Of a DNA stretch of 45,059 nt, positions 1 to 7,406 are shown piece after piece; position 1 is the stretch's first letter, and the number at the start of each line of letters is the position of its first letter. Made by a program: the position numbers and the translations under genes. This DNA comes from Methylococcaceae bacterium (GTDB taxonomy: Bacteria; Pseudomonadota; Gammaproteobacteria; Methylococcales; Methylomonadaceae): assembly GCA_030627265.1 (NCBI GenBank), contig DAOUSK010000004.1, positions 1 through 45,059 of the forward strand, read 5' to 3'. The notes below the pieces were generated by a model, which was not told the DNA's origin, ran no database searches, and saw nothing but the letters and a program-made list of their open reading frames with translations.

Positions 1-148
1 CACGCTCAATAATCTTTGTGATTAGGCCGTCAGTTAATGAATCTAGCGTGCTAGCAGAAGGACTTAATTGCTTGTTTTCGTACACAGCAACAATAAGGCA
101 CTCAGTGGCAAGTGAATCTAGTGGGGTGTTTGCTAATAAATAATCCAT
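1..148 (-). CDS. pepA: Leucyl aminopeptidase PepA, N-terminal part (runs off left edge)
   Basis: Too short for the ORF track. Translating the minus strand from the ATG at 148 gives an open frame of 49 residues to the window edge. It contains ECLIVAVYENKQLSP followed by LDSLTDGLITKIIER. This matches the N-terminal domain of the cytosolic leucyl aminopeptidase family (E. coli PepA has a comparable CIVVGVFEPRRLSP stretch). PepA is a hexameric di-metal exopeptidase that removes N-terminal residues, and in E. coli it also binds DNA in Xer recombination. The catalytic C-terminal domain lies outside the window, so activity cannot be judged. The gene is divergent from the MCE operon, with a palindromic repeat between them. 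The start fits the homologue alignment. Only the N-terminal 10% or so is visible. Confidence 0.8.
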   Translation of the reverse strand, partial: MDYLLANTPLDSLATECLIVAVYENKQLSPSASTLDSLTDGLITKIIER

Positions 149-500
149 TACGCTCGTCAAATGTAAAAATAAAAGTCGTTAATTATATCGCATATTTAAC
201 ATTTATGTAGGATGGGTAGAGCGTAGCACCTGTTTTTTAGGTGTGTAGTGAAACCCATCAACCCCATGTAAAGTAATGGGTTCCGCAAAAAGATGCTCTA
301 CACATCCTACGCTAAACATTAATGAAAATGATAAAATAATCCTGCATTAGGAATTAAGGCGCGAGAGTTTAAATCTATTAGGATTGGCACAAATGGTGTT
401 AAACATTTTGGCACGATGGCAAAGTCAAAATAATAGTAGAAAAAAAAGCGACTAATAGGTGTATTCTTAAGCTAAGTATGGACAGAAAGAGGACGGTTGA
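149..500. other. Intergenic region between pepA and the MCE operon
   Basis: No gene is visible in this 352-base divergent spacer. It holds one full palindromic repeat (207-310, listed separately). An AT-rich stretch of about 190 bases before the TTG start at 501 must carry the MCE operon promoter. Two TGGCAC strings occur (near 384 and 409), but neither has GC at the -12 distance, so I do not call a sigma-54 site. Confidence 0.6.
207..310. repeat. Palindromic dispersed repeat, family A (copy 1)
   Basis: The element is bounded by gtaggatgggtagag and ctctacacatcctac, which are inverse complements with one mismatch in 15. Inside lies a second inverted pair (gaaacccat / atgggttcc). The stretch gcgtagcacctgttttttag recurs in reverse-complement form in the copy at 4230-4286, so this is a mobile or amplified repeat family and not a chance hairpin. 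It contains no ORF. Confidence 0.75.
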
Positions 501-1619
501 TTGAAACCTTGTACGGTAGAATTTTTAGCGGATAAAAACTTAATTATTGTTGCGGGTGATTGGGTGATGGGTAATGTCACCCCAAATTTTATGAGTGTAC
601 GACATTCATTGGCTGCACCCTTATCGGGTGAATTGAATATACAAGCGGATGCTTTAAAAAGTTGGGATAGCCGCTTTGTATTATTTGTTTATGAGTTACA
701 AACGTATTGCCAAGAAAAGGGCATTACCTTTAATTTAAGCGGCCTACCTGCATCGGCCCAAGGTTTGCTAAAACAAGTCTCAGCTTTTCCTGTGCGTGAA
801 AGTGGTAATAAACAGATTCCGCCAAAAAGCTTTGCTGCCAGTATTGGTGTAAAAACACAGGCACTTGTACATCAGAGCACCGATGTATTTAATTTTGTCG
901 GTGAAGTTTGTCTGAGCTTATCAAGGTTCGTACGTGGAAAAGCGAGTTTTCGTCAACAAGATTTATGGCTAATGATTCAAGATTGCGGGCCTAATGCATT
1001 AGGGATAGTGACGTTAATTAGTGTTTTAGTCGGCTTAATTCTCGCTTTTGTGGGGGCTATGCAGTTAAAAATATTTGGCGCGCAAATTTATGTCGCTAAC
1101 CTAGTTGGCTTAGGGATGGTAAGGGAAATGGGTGCGATGATGACGGCTATTATTATGGCAGGCAGAACCGGTGCTTCTTATGCATCACAACTAGGATCGA
1201 TGCAGGTCAATGAAGAAATTGATGCTTTAAAAACTTTAGGTATTTCGCCGATTGATTTTTTGGTACTGCCGCGCTTGATTGCTTTAGTACTGATGTTGCC
1301 GTTATTGTGTATTTATGCCGATTTTTTAGGAATATTGGGTGGATTATTAGTCAGTGTTACCTTATTGGATATTTCTGTCATGGAATATGTGGTGCAAACT
1401 AAATCTGCTTTACAGTTAGGCGATTTTGCAACGGGGCTGATTAAAAGTAGTGTATTTGGGGTCTTAGTCGCCATTTCAGGATGTATGAGCGGCATGAGAA
1501 GTGGACGTAGTTCATCTTCCGTGGGTGATGCGGCGACTTCCGCCGTGGTGGCTGGGATTGTTAGCATTGTCATTGCCGATGCATCACTAACGGTTATCTA
1601 CCAAATAATAGGTTTGTAA
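501..1619 (+). CDS. mlaE: MlaE/YrbE-family ABC permease with N-terminal STAS domain
   Basis: Inner-membrane permease of an MCE-type lipid transporter. Residues 1 to about 100 look like a STAS domain (soluble, no membrane segments). From about residue 150 the MlaE family follows, with the signature EMGAMMTAIIMAGRTGASYA and the loop QVNEEIDALKTLGISPIDFL, plus four or five hydrophobic segments. At 372 residues it is about 110 longer than E. coli MlaE (260) because of the STAS fusion. In E. coli the STAS protein (MlaB) is a separate subunit, so this fusion would replace it. The start is TTG at 501, preceded by an AGAGG motif; no ATG lies near the required N-terminus. It is first in a four-gene operon, with the ATPase gene 3 bases downstream. 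The symbol is by family; orthology to MlaE as opposed to another MCE permease is not proven. Confidence 0.85.
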   Translation: MKPCTVEFLADKNLIIVAGDWVMGNVTPNFMSVRHSLAAPLSGELNIQADALKSWDSRFVLFVYELQTYCQEKGITFNLSGLPASAQGLLKQVSAFPVRESGNKQIPPKSFAASIGVKTQALVHQSTDVFNFVGEVCLSLSRFVRGKASFRQQDLWLMIQDCGPNALGIVTLISVLVGLILAFVGAMQLKIFGAQIYVANLVGLGMVREMGAMMTAIIMAGRTGASYASQLGSMQVNEEIDALKTLGISPIDFLVLPRLIALVLMLPLLCIYADFLGILGGLLVSVTLLDISVMEYVVQTKSALQLGDFATGLIKSSVFGVLVAISGCMSGMRSGRSSSSVGDAATSAVVAGIVSIVIADASLTVIYQIIGL

Positions 1620-1622
1620 GCT

Positions 1623-2396
1623 ATGAAACCGGTACAAATAGAAGTAAAAAACTTAACCATGGCTTATGATGATTTTATTATTCAGGAAAATTTGAATTTT
1701 AAAATCCATCAGGGGGATATTTTTATTGTGATGGGGGGCAATGGCTGTGGAAAAAGCACCTTATTACGCCATTTATTAGGTTTAAAAAGTCCCATGGCAG
1801 GTGAGGTTTGGTATCAAACAACTAATTTATGGCAAATGAATGAGCATGATCGGCATAAAATTATGCGCCGTAATGGTGTGATGTATCAGAGTGGCGCGTT
1901 ATGGAGTTCGCTCACCTTAGCTGAAAATATAGCCTTACCCCTGCAAGAGTATACAGATTTAAGTCACGACGAAATTAAAGGCTTAGCTTATTTAAAATTG
2001 GCTTTAGTCGGCCTGGTAGGTTTTGAAGAATATTACCCGGCTGAAATTAGTGGGGGGATGCAAAAAAGAGCAGGGCTTGCGCGTGCTTTAGCGTTGGATC
2101 CGGATATTCTGTTTTTTGATGAGCCATCAGCGGGCTTAGACCCCGTGAGTGCTAAATTACTAGATGATTTAATTTTAAGTATACAAGCAAGTTTAGGCAC
2201 AACTATTGTGGTGGTGACGCATGATTTACCCAGCCTTTTTGCTATCGGAACTGACGCAATATTTTTAGATTCTAGCAGTAGAACTTTAATTGCTCAGGGT
2301 GCGCCCAAAGACTTACTAAAAGAATGCAATAACCCAGTGGTACAACAATTTTTAAACCGTGGTGAAAGCCCCATAAATGGAATAATTAACGCATGA
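1623..2396 (+). CDS. mlaF: MlaF-like ABC transporter ATPase
   Basis: ATP-binding subunit driving the MCE permease. Walker A is GGNGCGKST (about residues 38-46), the signature loop is ISGGMQKRAGLARALALDPD, and Walker B is ILFFDEPSAGLDP, followed by the H-loop VVVTHD. The SGGMQKRAGLARA form of the signature is characteristic of MlaF/Mkl ATPases of MCE systems. The length of 257 residues is close to the usual 265 or so. It sits 3 bases after the permease stop and overlaps the following MCE gene by 4 bases (ATGA), so the three genes are probably translationally coupled. Every motif expected for activity is present. Confidence 0.9.
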   Translation: MKPVQIEVKNLTMAYDDFIIQENLNFKIHQGDIFIVMGGNGCGKSTLLRHLLGLKSPMAGEVWYQTTNLWQMNEHDRHKIMRRNGVMYQSGALWSSLTLAENIALPLQEYTDLSHDEIKGLAYLKLALVGLVGFEEYYPAEISGGMQKRAGLARALALDPDILFFDEPSAGLDPVSAKLLDDLILSIQASLGTTIVVVTHDLPSLFAIGTDAIFLDSSSRTLIAQGAPKDLLKECNNPVVQQFLNRGESPINGIINA

Positions 2397-3292
2397 GTAA
2401 ACAAGCAAATCCCAGCGTCATTGGTGCTTTTGTTATTGGTGCTTTACTGATAACGGTTGTGGGGTTAACGGCATTTAGTAGTGGCCAATGGCTGGCGAAA
2501 AAATCTCAATTTGTGATTTATTTTAATGAATCAGTCAATGGATTATCAGTTGGTGCATTAGTTAAAATGCAAGGGGTTCCCATTGGTAAGGTGATTGATA
2601 TTCAAGTGCAATTAGAACCTAATAGCCAACGTATATTAACCCCTGTTTTTATCGAAATAGATCATGAAAAGTGCTCACAATTTATGGCTATTGGAGACAT
2701 TGAAAGCCAACAAGCGCTGATGACAAGATTAATGAAAGAGGGCTTGCGCATGCAACTGCAATATACCAGTTTAGTCACAGGGCAGCTGTATGTGGAGACT
2801 TTGTTGCGCCCAGAATCACCAATTAAATTAACCGATTTAAATGATGATTTTATTGAACTCTCCGCAGTCACGTCGAGTAGCCAAGAAGTGCAAAAAAATG
2901 TGACAGAAGCGATTAGAGGCATTCAAAATATCCCTTTTGAAACTTTATCTGCAGAAGTTATTTTAACCCTAAAAAACATTAACCAACTGATAGGCTCTGA
3001 AGATATGAGGCAGTCTGTACGCTCTTTGGCACGAGCCTTGAAGTCAGCAGAAAGTATTCTAGCTAAGGTTGATAAAAAAGCAGAAAAAATAACCACAGAG
3101 TTACACGGTACTTTGCACTATAGCCATCGAGCGATGAAAAAAATCGATGCAGCAGCAGAGCCTATTTTAGAAGAGTTACCAAAAAACTTAAATGCCACAC
3201 TTGATGAAATTAGTCGTTCGGCACAATCATTACGTTTATTGGCTGATTATTTAGAACAGCACCCAGAAGCACTTATTAGAGGAAAAAGGTAA
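2393..3292 (+). CDS. mlaD: MCE (MlaD-like) periplasmic lipid-binding protein
   Basis: This 299-residue protein has one N-terminal membrane anchor (VIGAFVIGALLITVVGLTAF) and then an MCE domain (about residues 38-120, with FNESVNGLSVGALVKMQGVP). A long helical C-terminal region (about 160-299) follows. MCE proteins form hexameric rings that carry phospholipids between inner and outer membrane. The C-terminal extension is longer than in E. coli MlaD (183 residues) and resembles the tunnel-forming tails of larger MCE proteins. The start overlaps the stop of the ATPase gene (ATGA), and the lipoprotein gene follows 4 bases later. The family is certain. Whether the substrate is phospholipid, or something else such as hopanoids in a methanotroph, cannot be read from the sequence. 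Confidence 0.88.
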   Translation: MSKQANPSVIGAFVIGALLITVVGLTAFSSGQWLAKKSQFVIYFNESVNGLSVGALVKMQGVPIGKVIDIQVQLEPNSQRILTPVFIEIDHEKCSQFMAIGDIESQQALMTRLMKEGLRMQLQYTSLVTGQLYVETLLRPESPIKLTDLNDDFIELSAVTSSSQEVQKNVTEAIRGIQNIPFETLSAEVILTLKNINQLIGSEDMRQSVRSLARALKSAESILAKVDKKAEKITTELHGTLHYSHRAMKKIDAAAEPILEELPKNLNATLDEISRSAQSLRLLADYLEQHPEALIRGKR

Positions 3293-3296
3293 ATTT

Positions 3297-3893
3297 ATGA
3301 AAAAAATAGCTTTATATCTTATGTTTTGCTTGTTGCTTGCTTGTGGTAGTAGCCCTAAAGTGGATAACTATATACTTCATATTGAGCCCACAAATGATAT
3401 AAAAGTATTTAATGACAGCTCGCCTAAAGTTTTTTTAAAGCCACTTGTTTTCCCTGAATACCTTAATCGCCCGCAAATCGTTGTGCGCAAAAATCAAGGT
3501 CAGCTAGAAATACAAGAATTCAAGCGCTGGGCAGAGCCTTTAAAATCTTCATTTTTACGGGTCTTTAAAGAAGTAATGCAGCAGCAAGGCATTAAGTTGA
3601 ATAGCCATAAACAATTCAGGCAACAGCGCTTTGACTACCAGCTTAGTTTAGAAGTAATAAGCTTTGAAGTGAATAGGGCGCAAAAAGTGGATTTAAAGGT
3701 GAACTGGGTGTTACTAAATAGTGAAAATAATACAGTGATTGCTAATGGTATAGACGCTGTATCGGTAGCCATTATTGGTGAAGATTTTAGTTCTAAAATC
3801 AGCGCACAAGCTCAGGTAGTTGAATGCTTAGGAGAGCTGTTAGCGAAACAAATACACAATAACCATGAGCAGCTTAAAGAGGGTATGGAATAA
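3297..3893 (+). CDS. ABC transport auxiliary lipoprotein (PqiC-like)
   Basis: This 198-residue protein has a lipoprotein signal peptide with lipobox LLLACGSS (acylated Cys about residue 16). It matches the ABC-type transport auxiliary component family (PF03886 type, which includes PqiC), with the early motif FLKPLVFPEYLNRPQIVVRK followed by an FKRWAEPL-like segment. Such lipoproteins are outer-membrane or periplasmic partners of MCE systems. It is the last gene of the operon, 4 bases after the MCE gene. E. coli mla has no such lipoprotein, so this operon is closer to the MCE/PqiC-type organisation. A palindrome followed by a T run (3902-3990) comes directly after it and could end the transcript. 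Confidence 0.8.
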   Translation: MKKIALYLMFCLLLACGSSPKVDNYILHIEPTNDIKVFNDSSPKVFLKPLVFPEYLNRPQIVVRKNQGQLEIQEFKRWAEPLKSSFLRVFKEVMQQQGIKLNSHKQFRQQRFDYQLSLEVISFEVNRAQKVDLKVNWVLLNSENNTVIANGIDAVSVAIIGEDFSSKISAQAQVVECLGELLAKQIHNNHEQLKEGME

Positions 3894-3901
3894 AAAAGCA
3901 A

Positions 3902-3980
3902 GTAGCCCATATGCAGCCTGCGTAATACGGGACATTCGATGCGCTGTTTATCCCGTATTCCGTGCCTCCATGCGAGCTAC
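3902..3980. repeat. Palindromic repeat, family C; possible terminator of the MCE operon
   Basis: The outer arms are gtagc (3902) and gctac (ending 3980). The inner perfect 9-base arms are aatacggga (3924-3932) and tcccgtatt (3951-3959). A T-rich stretch, gttttttcttgttttc, follows immediately, so the structure may act as a rho-independent terminator for the upstream operon. The layout resembles dispersed intergenic palindromes of many gammaproteobacteria; I see only this copy in the window. The 65-codon ORF at 3962 runs through this and the next repeat and is not a gene. Confidence 0.55.
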
Positions 3981-4084
3981 GTTTTTTCTTGTTTTCAAGC
4001 TTTGAGGTTGTGAAGTACTGTGTTTTAGCAGTGGGTTCGCAGGTCTTTAGGGACTGTAAAAGTATTCAAGGATATGCATATGAC

Positions 4085-4169
4085 GTAGGTTGGGCTGAGC
4101 TTGCGAAGCCCAATAATCAACAGCTTACCCTATATCCTGTGTTGGGCTTCATACTTTAGCCCAACCTAC
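4085..4169. repeat. Palindromic repeat, family B (copy 1)
   Basis: The element starts gtaggttgggct and ends agcccaacctac, perfect 12-base inverted ends. Internally gcgaagcccaata pairs with tgttgggcttc. A degenerate copy lies at 11492-11573. Just before it, at 4038-4050, the string cgcaggtctttag also occurs in the hairpin at 41232, hinting at mosaic repeats. Confidence 0.7.
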
Positions 4170-4229
4170 ACACTGAATTCGAAGCTTTAGTACAAAAACA
4201 GTAAATTGTAAATTGGTATTAGACATCGC

Positions 4230-4286
4230 GTAGGATGGGTTTCGCTACACACCTAAAAATCAGGCGCTGCATTCTACCTATCCTAC
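4230..4286. repeat. Palindromic dispersed repeat, family A (copy 2, inverted, shorter)
   Basis: The ends are gtaggatgggt and acctatcctac, complementary with one mismatch in 11. The internal sequence tttcgctacacacctaaaaa is the near reverse complement of 235-254 in copy 1, which shows common descent in opposite orientation. It lies just beyond the fabI stop. Confidence 0.7.
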
Positions 4287-4312
4287 AGGAATGTTAACTT
4301 AATTTTTATTGC

Positions 4313-5095
4313 TTAAGAAGAGGCAATTCCTGCAATATTGTAACCGCCATCAACATAAGTAATTTCACCGGTGATGCCCGATGCTAAATCAGAGCAAAGA
4401 AAAGCAGAGACATTTCCGACTTCAAGAGTCGTTACATTCTTCTTCAGTGGCGCTGTATCAGCGGCTTTGCTTAGCATTGATTTGAAGTTATTAATACCCG
4501 CAGAAGCGAGTGTTTTAATAGGGCCAGCAGAAACAGCATTAACACGAGTCCCTTCTGCACCAAGAGCAACAGCCATATAACGTACGTTAGCTTCAAGGCT
4601 TGCTTTAGCAACACCCATTACATTGTAATTAGGAATGGCGCGTTCAGCCCCTAAGTAACTTAGGGTTAATAGCGAACCATTACGACCTTTCATCATTTCA
4701 CGGCCAGCTTTAGCAAGTGCTGTAAAACTGTATGAGCTAATATCATGTGCAATTCTGAAATTTTCACGCGTTGTCGCATCAACAAAATCACCATCCAGCG
4801 CATCTCTTGGAGCAAAAGCAACCGAGTGTACGATGCAGTCTAATCCATCCCACTGTTTACCTAGCTCAGTAAATACATTGTCTATTTGCTCATCGCTACT
4901 TACATCACATTCAATGGTGATATTAGAGTTACATTCGGCAGCCATTTTTTCAACACGGCCTTGTAATTTTTCATTTTGAAAAGTAAAAGCAATTTCGGCA
5001 CCTTCACGGTGCATTGCTTGAGCAATTCCCCAAGCAATCGAGCGGTTGCTTGCTAAGCCAACGATAAGAACACGTTTACCTTGCATAAATCCCAT
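4313..5095 (-). CDS. fabI: Enoyl-[acyl-carrier-protein] reductase (NADH) FabI
   Basis: Catalyses the last reduction of each fatty-acid elongation round (trans-2-enoyl-ACP to acyl-ACP, NADH-dependent) in the cytoplasm. This short-chain dehydrogenase fold protein has 260 residues, the usual FabI length. The N-terminus [20 protein letters not shown] is the FabI nucleotide-binding variant. The catalytic region [18 protein letters not shown], followed by AKAS, carries the Tyr-x6-Lys pair and the extra Tyr. The C-terminus has [12 protein letters not shown]. The residues targeted by triclosan-type inhibitors are conserved as a group. Monocistronic; the promoter is presumably in 5096-5216. The call is not in doubt. 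Confidence 0.96.
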   Translation of the reverse strand: MGFMQGKRVLIVGLASNRSIAWGIAQAMHREGAEIAFTFQNEKLQGRVEKMAAECNSNITIECDVSSDEQIDNVFTELGKQWDGLDCIVHSVAFAPRDALDGDFVDATTRENFRIAHDISSYSFTALAKAGREMMKGRNGSLLTLSYLGAERAIPNYNVMGVAKASLEANVRYMAVALGAEGTRVNAVSAGPIKTLASAGINNFKSMLSKAADTAPLKKNVTTLEVGNVSAFLCSDLASGITGEITYVDGGYNIAGIASS

Positions 5096-5216
5096 TTTAT
5101 TCTCCTAATTAGGTGGTTATAAATCGACGTTTGACATAATCAGTATGTATGAGCTGATTAGCTAAGTCTAGTTAGAAACAAGCGATTAAGAATGCTCATT
5201 CCTTGGTTTTTGTTAA

Positions 5217-6005
5217 TTAAATATCAATTTTTGCAACCGCTTCTGTGCGTTCAAGACTGGCTAAAAAATTATCGAGTGAAATTTGTTCTTCTGTACTGGC
5301 CGTTGCTTTAAAAGAGCCGCCAATGGTCACTAAAGTATTTTTACTATAAGGTCTTTGGTGACGAATGGTGAAATCAAAATGAATCTTGGTATGGTCGTCT
5401 AAAGTCAGAGTACAATTTTTTAATACTTCGCCTACGCGGGTGCGAGCCGTTGTATTATTAATAATAACCGCTAAACCGCGGCGTGAAATATTTTCTATTG
5501 TGCCGCCAACGGTTGCATGTGTTCGCTCTGAAACTCCCTGAAACGTAAGGTGGTAGTTTGATGTATCAATGCGAATAAATTCTCGGCGCTGCGGGTAATA
5601 AATACGTGCAGGAAAGGGGGCTTGAAAATAAGGAGAGTGCTGTACTTTATGCGCGCTAATGTCTTTTAATAAAATAGAGATATGAATATCATTAAAATGA
5701 GCGGTCAGCTTCAATTGTTTATGTTGCTTTAATGCTTGATTACCTTCACTGCTATCGAGAGGCTTGAGGGTTACTAATTTTGTACCCTCAATCACTTCAA
5801 TAATCTGGGTATTATAAAACTCATCCGGAATAAGGGGCGGAATGGTACACAAAACAGGAGTGTTAGTGATGGCATTAAGTACCGTTAGAATTTTTTCTGG
5901 ATCAGTAACAAATTTCGGGTTGCTGTTCATATCAGGCATAGCGGGGCCTGAGACAGATTTTTTGGCGACTCGTTTTGAAATTATGTTTTTAAGTTTAGCA
6001 ATCAT
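5217..6005 (-). CDS. PilZ-domain protein, YcgR-like (c-di-GMP effector)
   Basis: This 262-residue cytoplasmic protein has a divergent N-terminal domain (about 40-130) resembling the YcgR/flagellar-brake N-terminal fold. A C-terminal PilZ domain (about 130-250) follows. Both c-di-GMP-binding signatures are visible: RREFIRID (RxxxR) and ENISRRG (D/N-x-S-x-x-G). YcgR-type proteins bind c-di-GMP and slow the flagellar motor. With flagellar genes in the same window a motility role is plausible, but PilZ proteins also regulate polysaccharide synthesis or pili. The gene is 9 bases downstream of the small gene 6015-6389, so the two are almost certainly cotranscribed. Confidence 0.75.
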   Translation of the reverse strand: MIAKLKNIISKRVAKKSVSGPAMPDMNSNPKFVTDPEKILTVLNAITNTPVLCTIPPLIPDEFYNTQIIEVIEGTKLVTLKPLDSSEGNQALKQHKQLKLTAHFNDIHISILLKDISAHKVQHSPYFQAPFPARIYYPQRREFIRIDTSNYHLTFQGVSERTHATVGGTIENISRRGLAVIINNTTARTRVGEVLKNCTLTLDDHTKIHFDFTIRHQRPYSKNTLVTIGGSFKATASTEEQISLDNFLASLERTEAVAKIDI

Positions 6006-6014
6006 AAGAAAAAA

Positions 6015-6389
6015 TTATTCCAGCTCTTTTTCTTCTTCCAATGTAGGCACATCTGCATAATGCGGTGTTTCAGATAAATTCAAATTACGACGAGCGGCAA
6101 CGGCAAAACGAACGCCAATGGGAGACATGACTTTTCGGCCGATATTATCTAAGCTCATTGCTGTCATAGAAGCTGCTTTTTGAAAGCGAGAAAATTTCCG
6201 CATCAGCATAGAGAGAATAAACAGCGCATCTTGTTCGGATATTTCGCCTGAAGTAATCAGATACTGAGCTACATTAGTGATTTCAATGTAGCCTTTAATT
6301 CTTTTTTTATGACTTAAAAACCCTATTGAGGGCATATTCTCACGGAGATGTTCATATGCTAACGTTATTTTATCGGTGTTTTCTTGCAT
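6015..6389 (-). CDS. Conserved small protein of unknown function, upstream partner of the PilZ gene
   Basis: This 124-residue soluble protein has no signal peptide or membrane segment. I do not recognise a named domain. It is predicted mainly helical, with EISEQDALFILSMLMRKFSR in the middle and an acidic tail (EEEKELE). The start ATG is the only one that fits the upstream gene. It lies 9 bases before the PilZ gene on the same strand, and together they form a compact two-gene unit. The tight pairing suggests a functional link to c-di-GMP sensing, for example an adaptor for the PilZ protein, but that is inference from position only. Confidence 0.65.
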   Translation of the reverse strand: MQENTDKITLAYEHLRENMPSIGFLSHKKRIKGYIEITNVAQYLITSGEISEQDALFILSMLMRKFSRFQKAASMTAMSLDNIGRKVMSPIGVRFAVAARRNLNLSETPHYADVPTLEEEKELE

Positions 6390-6455
6390 AATAGGATTAA
6401 ATAAAGAGGTAAATCGGTTATTTTAGCAGGATATATTGAGGAGCTATATACTATT

Positions 6456-7388
6456 ATGGAAGTTAGGGTAGCTAAGATGAATCAGCAACTTATTGAATTA
6501 GAAAGAACGCTAGGAAAATCAACTTTAGAGCTGATTAAAGAGCCTTTTATTTTAGACCGAGGCATTGAGTTATATTTAAAACGAGATGATTTATTACACC
6601 CGATTATTTCAGGAAATAAATGGCGCAAATTAAAGTATATTTTAGATGATACTTTATCCTGCGGAACACATACCATCATTTCTATGGGGGGCGCTTACTC
6701 CAATCATTTACATGCTTTAGCTTATGCAGGGAAAATGCTAGGTATTAAAACAGTCGGCATGATTAGGGGAGAGCCGCCGCCGCATTTTAATGAGACTTTA
6801 AAGGATTTGCAAAAGTGGGACATGCAGTTAATTTTTGTCTCACGCAGTGAATATAGGCAATTACGTGAATATAAACAGTATGACGCTTTACCTCAGCTTA
6901 AATCAGGTGAATACTGGTTGCCAGAAGGTGGGGCAATGGAATTAGCCTTGCAAGGTGTGGCAGAGCTAGTTGAAGAAATTAATATTGAGTATGATTACTT
7001 ATGCGTTCCCTGTGGCACCGCAACCACTTTAGCGGGGCTTATTTGTGCCGCGCCGCAAGACAAGAAAATTTTAGGGTTTTCTGCTCTAAAAGGAGCCGGT
7101 TTTTTAATTGAGGATATCAATCATTTAATAAAACATTCAGCTTGTCATAATAATGAATGGTTTGTTCATTTACACTACCATTTTGGTGGTTTTGCTAAAA
7201 GAAACGCTGAGTTACTCAAGTTTATCGGACAGTTTGAAAATAAACACTTAATTCCGTTAGAGCCTATTTATACAGGTAAAATGCTATATGGGATTTATGA
7301 TTTAATTCGACAAGATTATTTTAAAGCAGGGCAACAAATTATTGCAGTACATACGGGTGGCTTACAAGGCAACCGAAATACAAATTAA
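6456..7388 (+). CDS. PLP-dependent D-cysteine desulfhydrase / ACC deaminase family protein
   Basis: A fold-type II PLP enzyme of 310 residues. The cofactor lysine lies in SGNKWRKLKYIL (about residue 52). Further family motifs are SMGGAYSNHLHALAYAG, the Gly-rich loop VPCGTATTLAGL that grips the PLP phosphate, and the C-terminal VHTGGLQGN. Relatives break down D-cysteine to pyruvate, sulfide and ammonia, or open 1-aminocyclopropane-1-carboxylate. The sequence alone does not settle which, and many proteobacterial members have unknown physiological substrates. The ATG at 6456 has GAGGAG 12 bases upstream; an in-frame ATG at 6477 is a possible alternative. ppk1 follows after 18 bases, so the two may share a transcript. 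Confidence 0.82.
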   Translation: MEVRVAKMNQQLIELERTLGKSTLELIKEPFILDRGIELYLKRDDLLHPIISGNKWRKLKYILDDTLSCGTHTIISMGGAYSNHLHALAYAGKMLGIKTVGMIRGEPPPHFNETLKDLQKWDMQLIFVSRSEYRQLREYKQYDALPQLKSGEYWLPEGGAMELALQGVAELVEEINIEYDYLCVPCGTATTLAGLICAAPQDKKILGFSALKGAGFLIEDINHLIKHSACHNNEWFVHLHYHFGGFAKRNAELLKFIGQFENKHLIPLEPIYTGKMLYGIYDLIRQDYFKAGQQIIAVHTGGLQGNRNTN

Positions 7389-7406
7389 CGATTAAGGAAT
7401 TAGCAG

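Noticed and set aside
384-420. Two TGGCAC strings upstream of the MCE operon as a sigma-54 promoter
   Set aside because: No GC at the -12 distance in either case.
501-3893. Toluene-tolerance (Ttg2) or mammalian-cell-entry virulence locus
   Set aside because: These are only historical names for MCE-type lipid transporters; nothing here supports a solvent or virulence role.
3962-4159. 65-codon plus-strand ORF
   Set aside because: It lies across two palindromic repeats and has no protein features.
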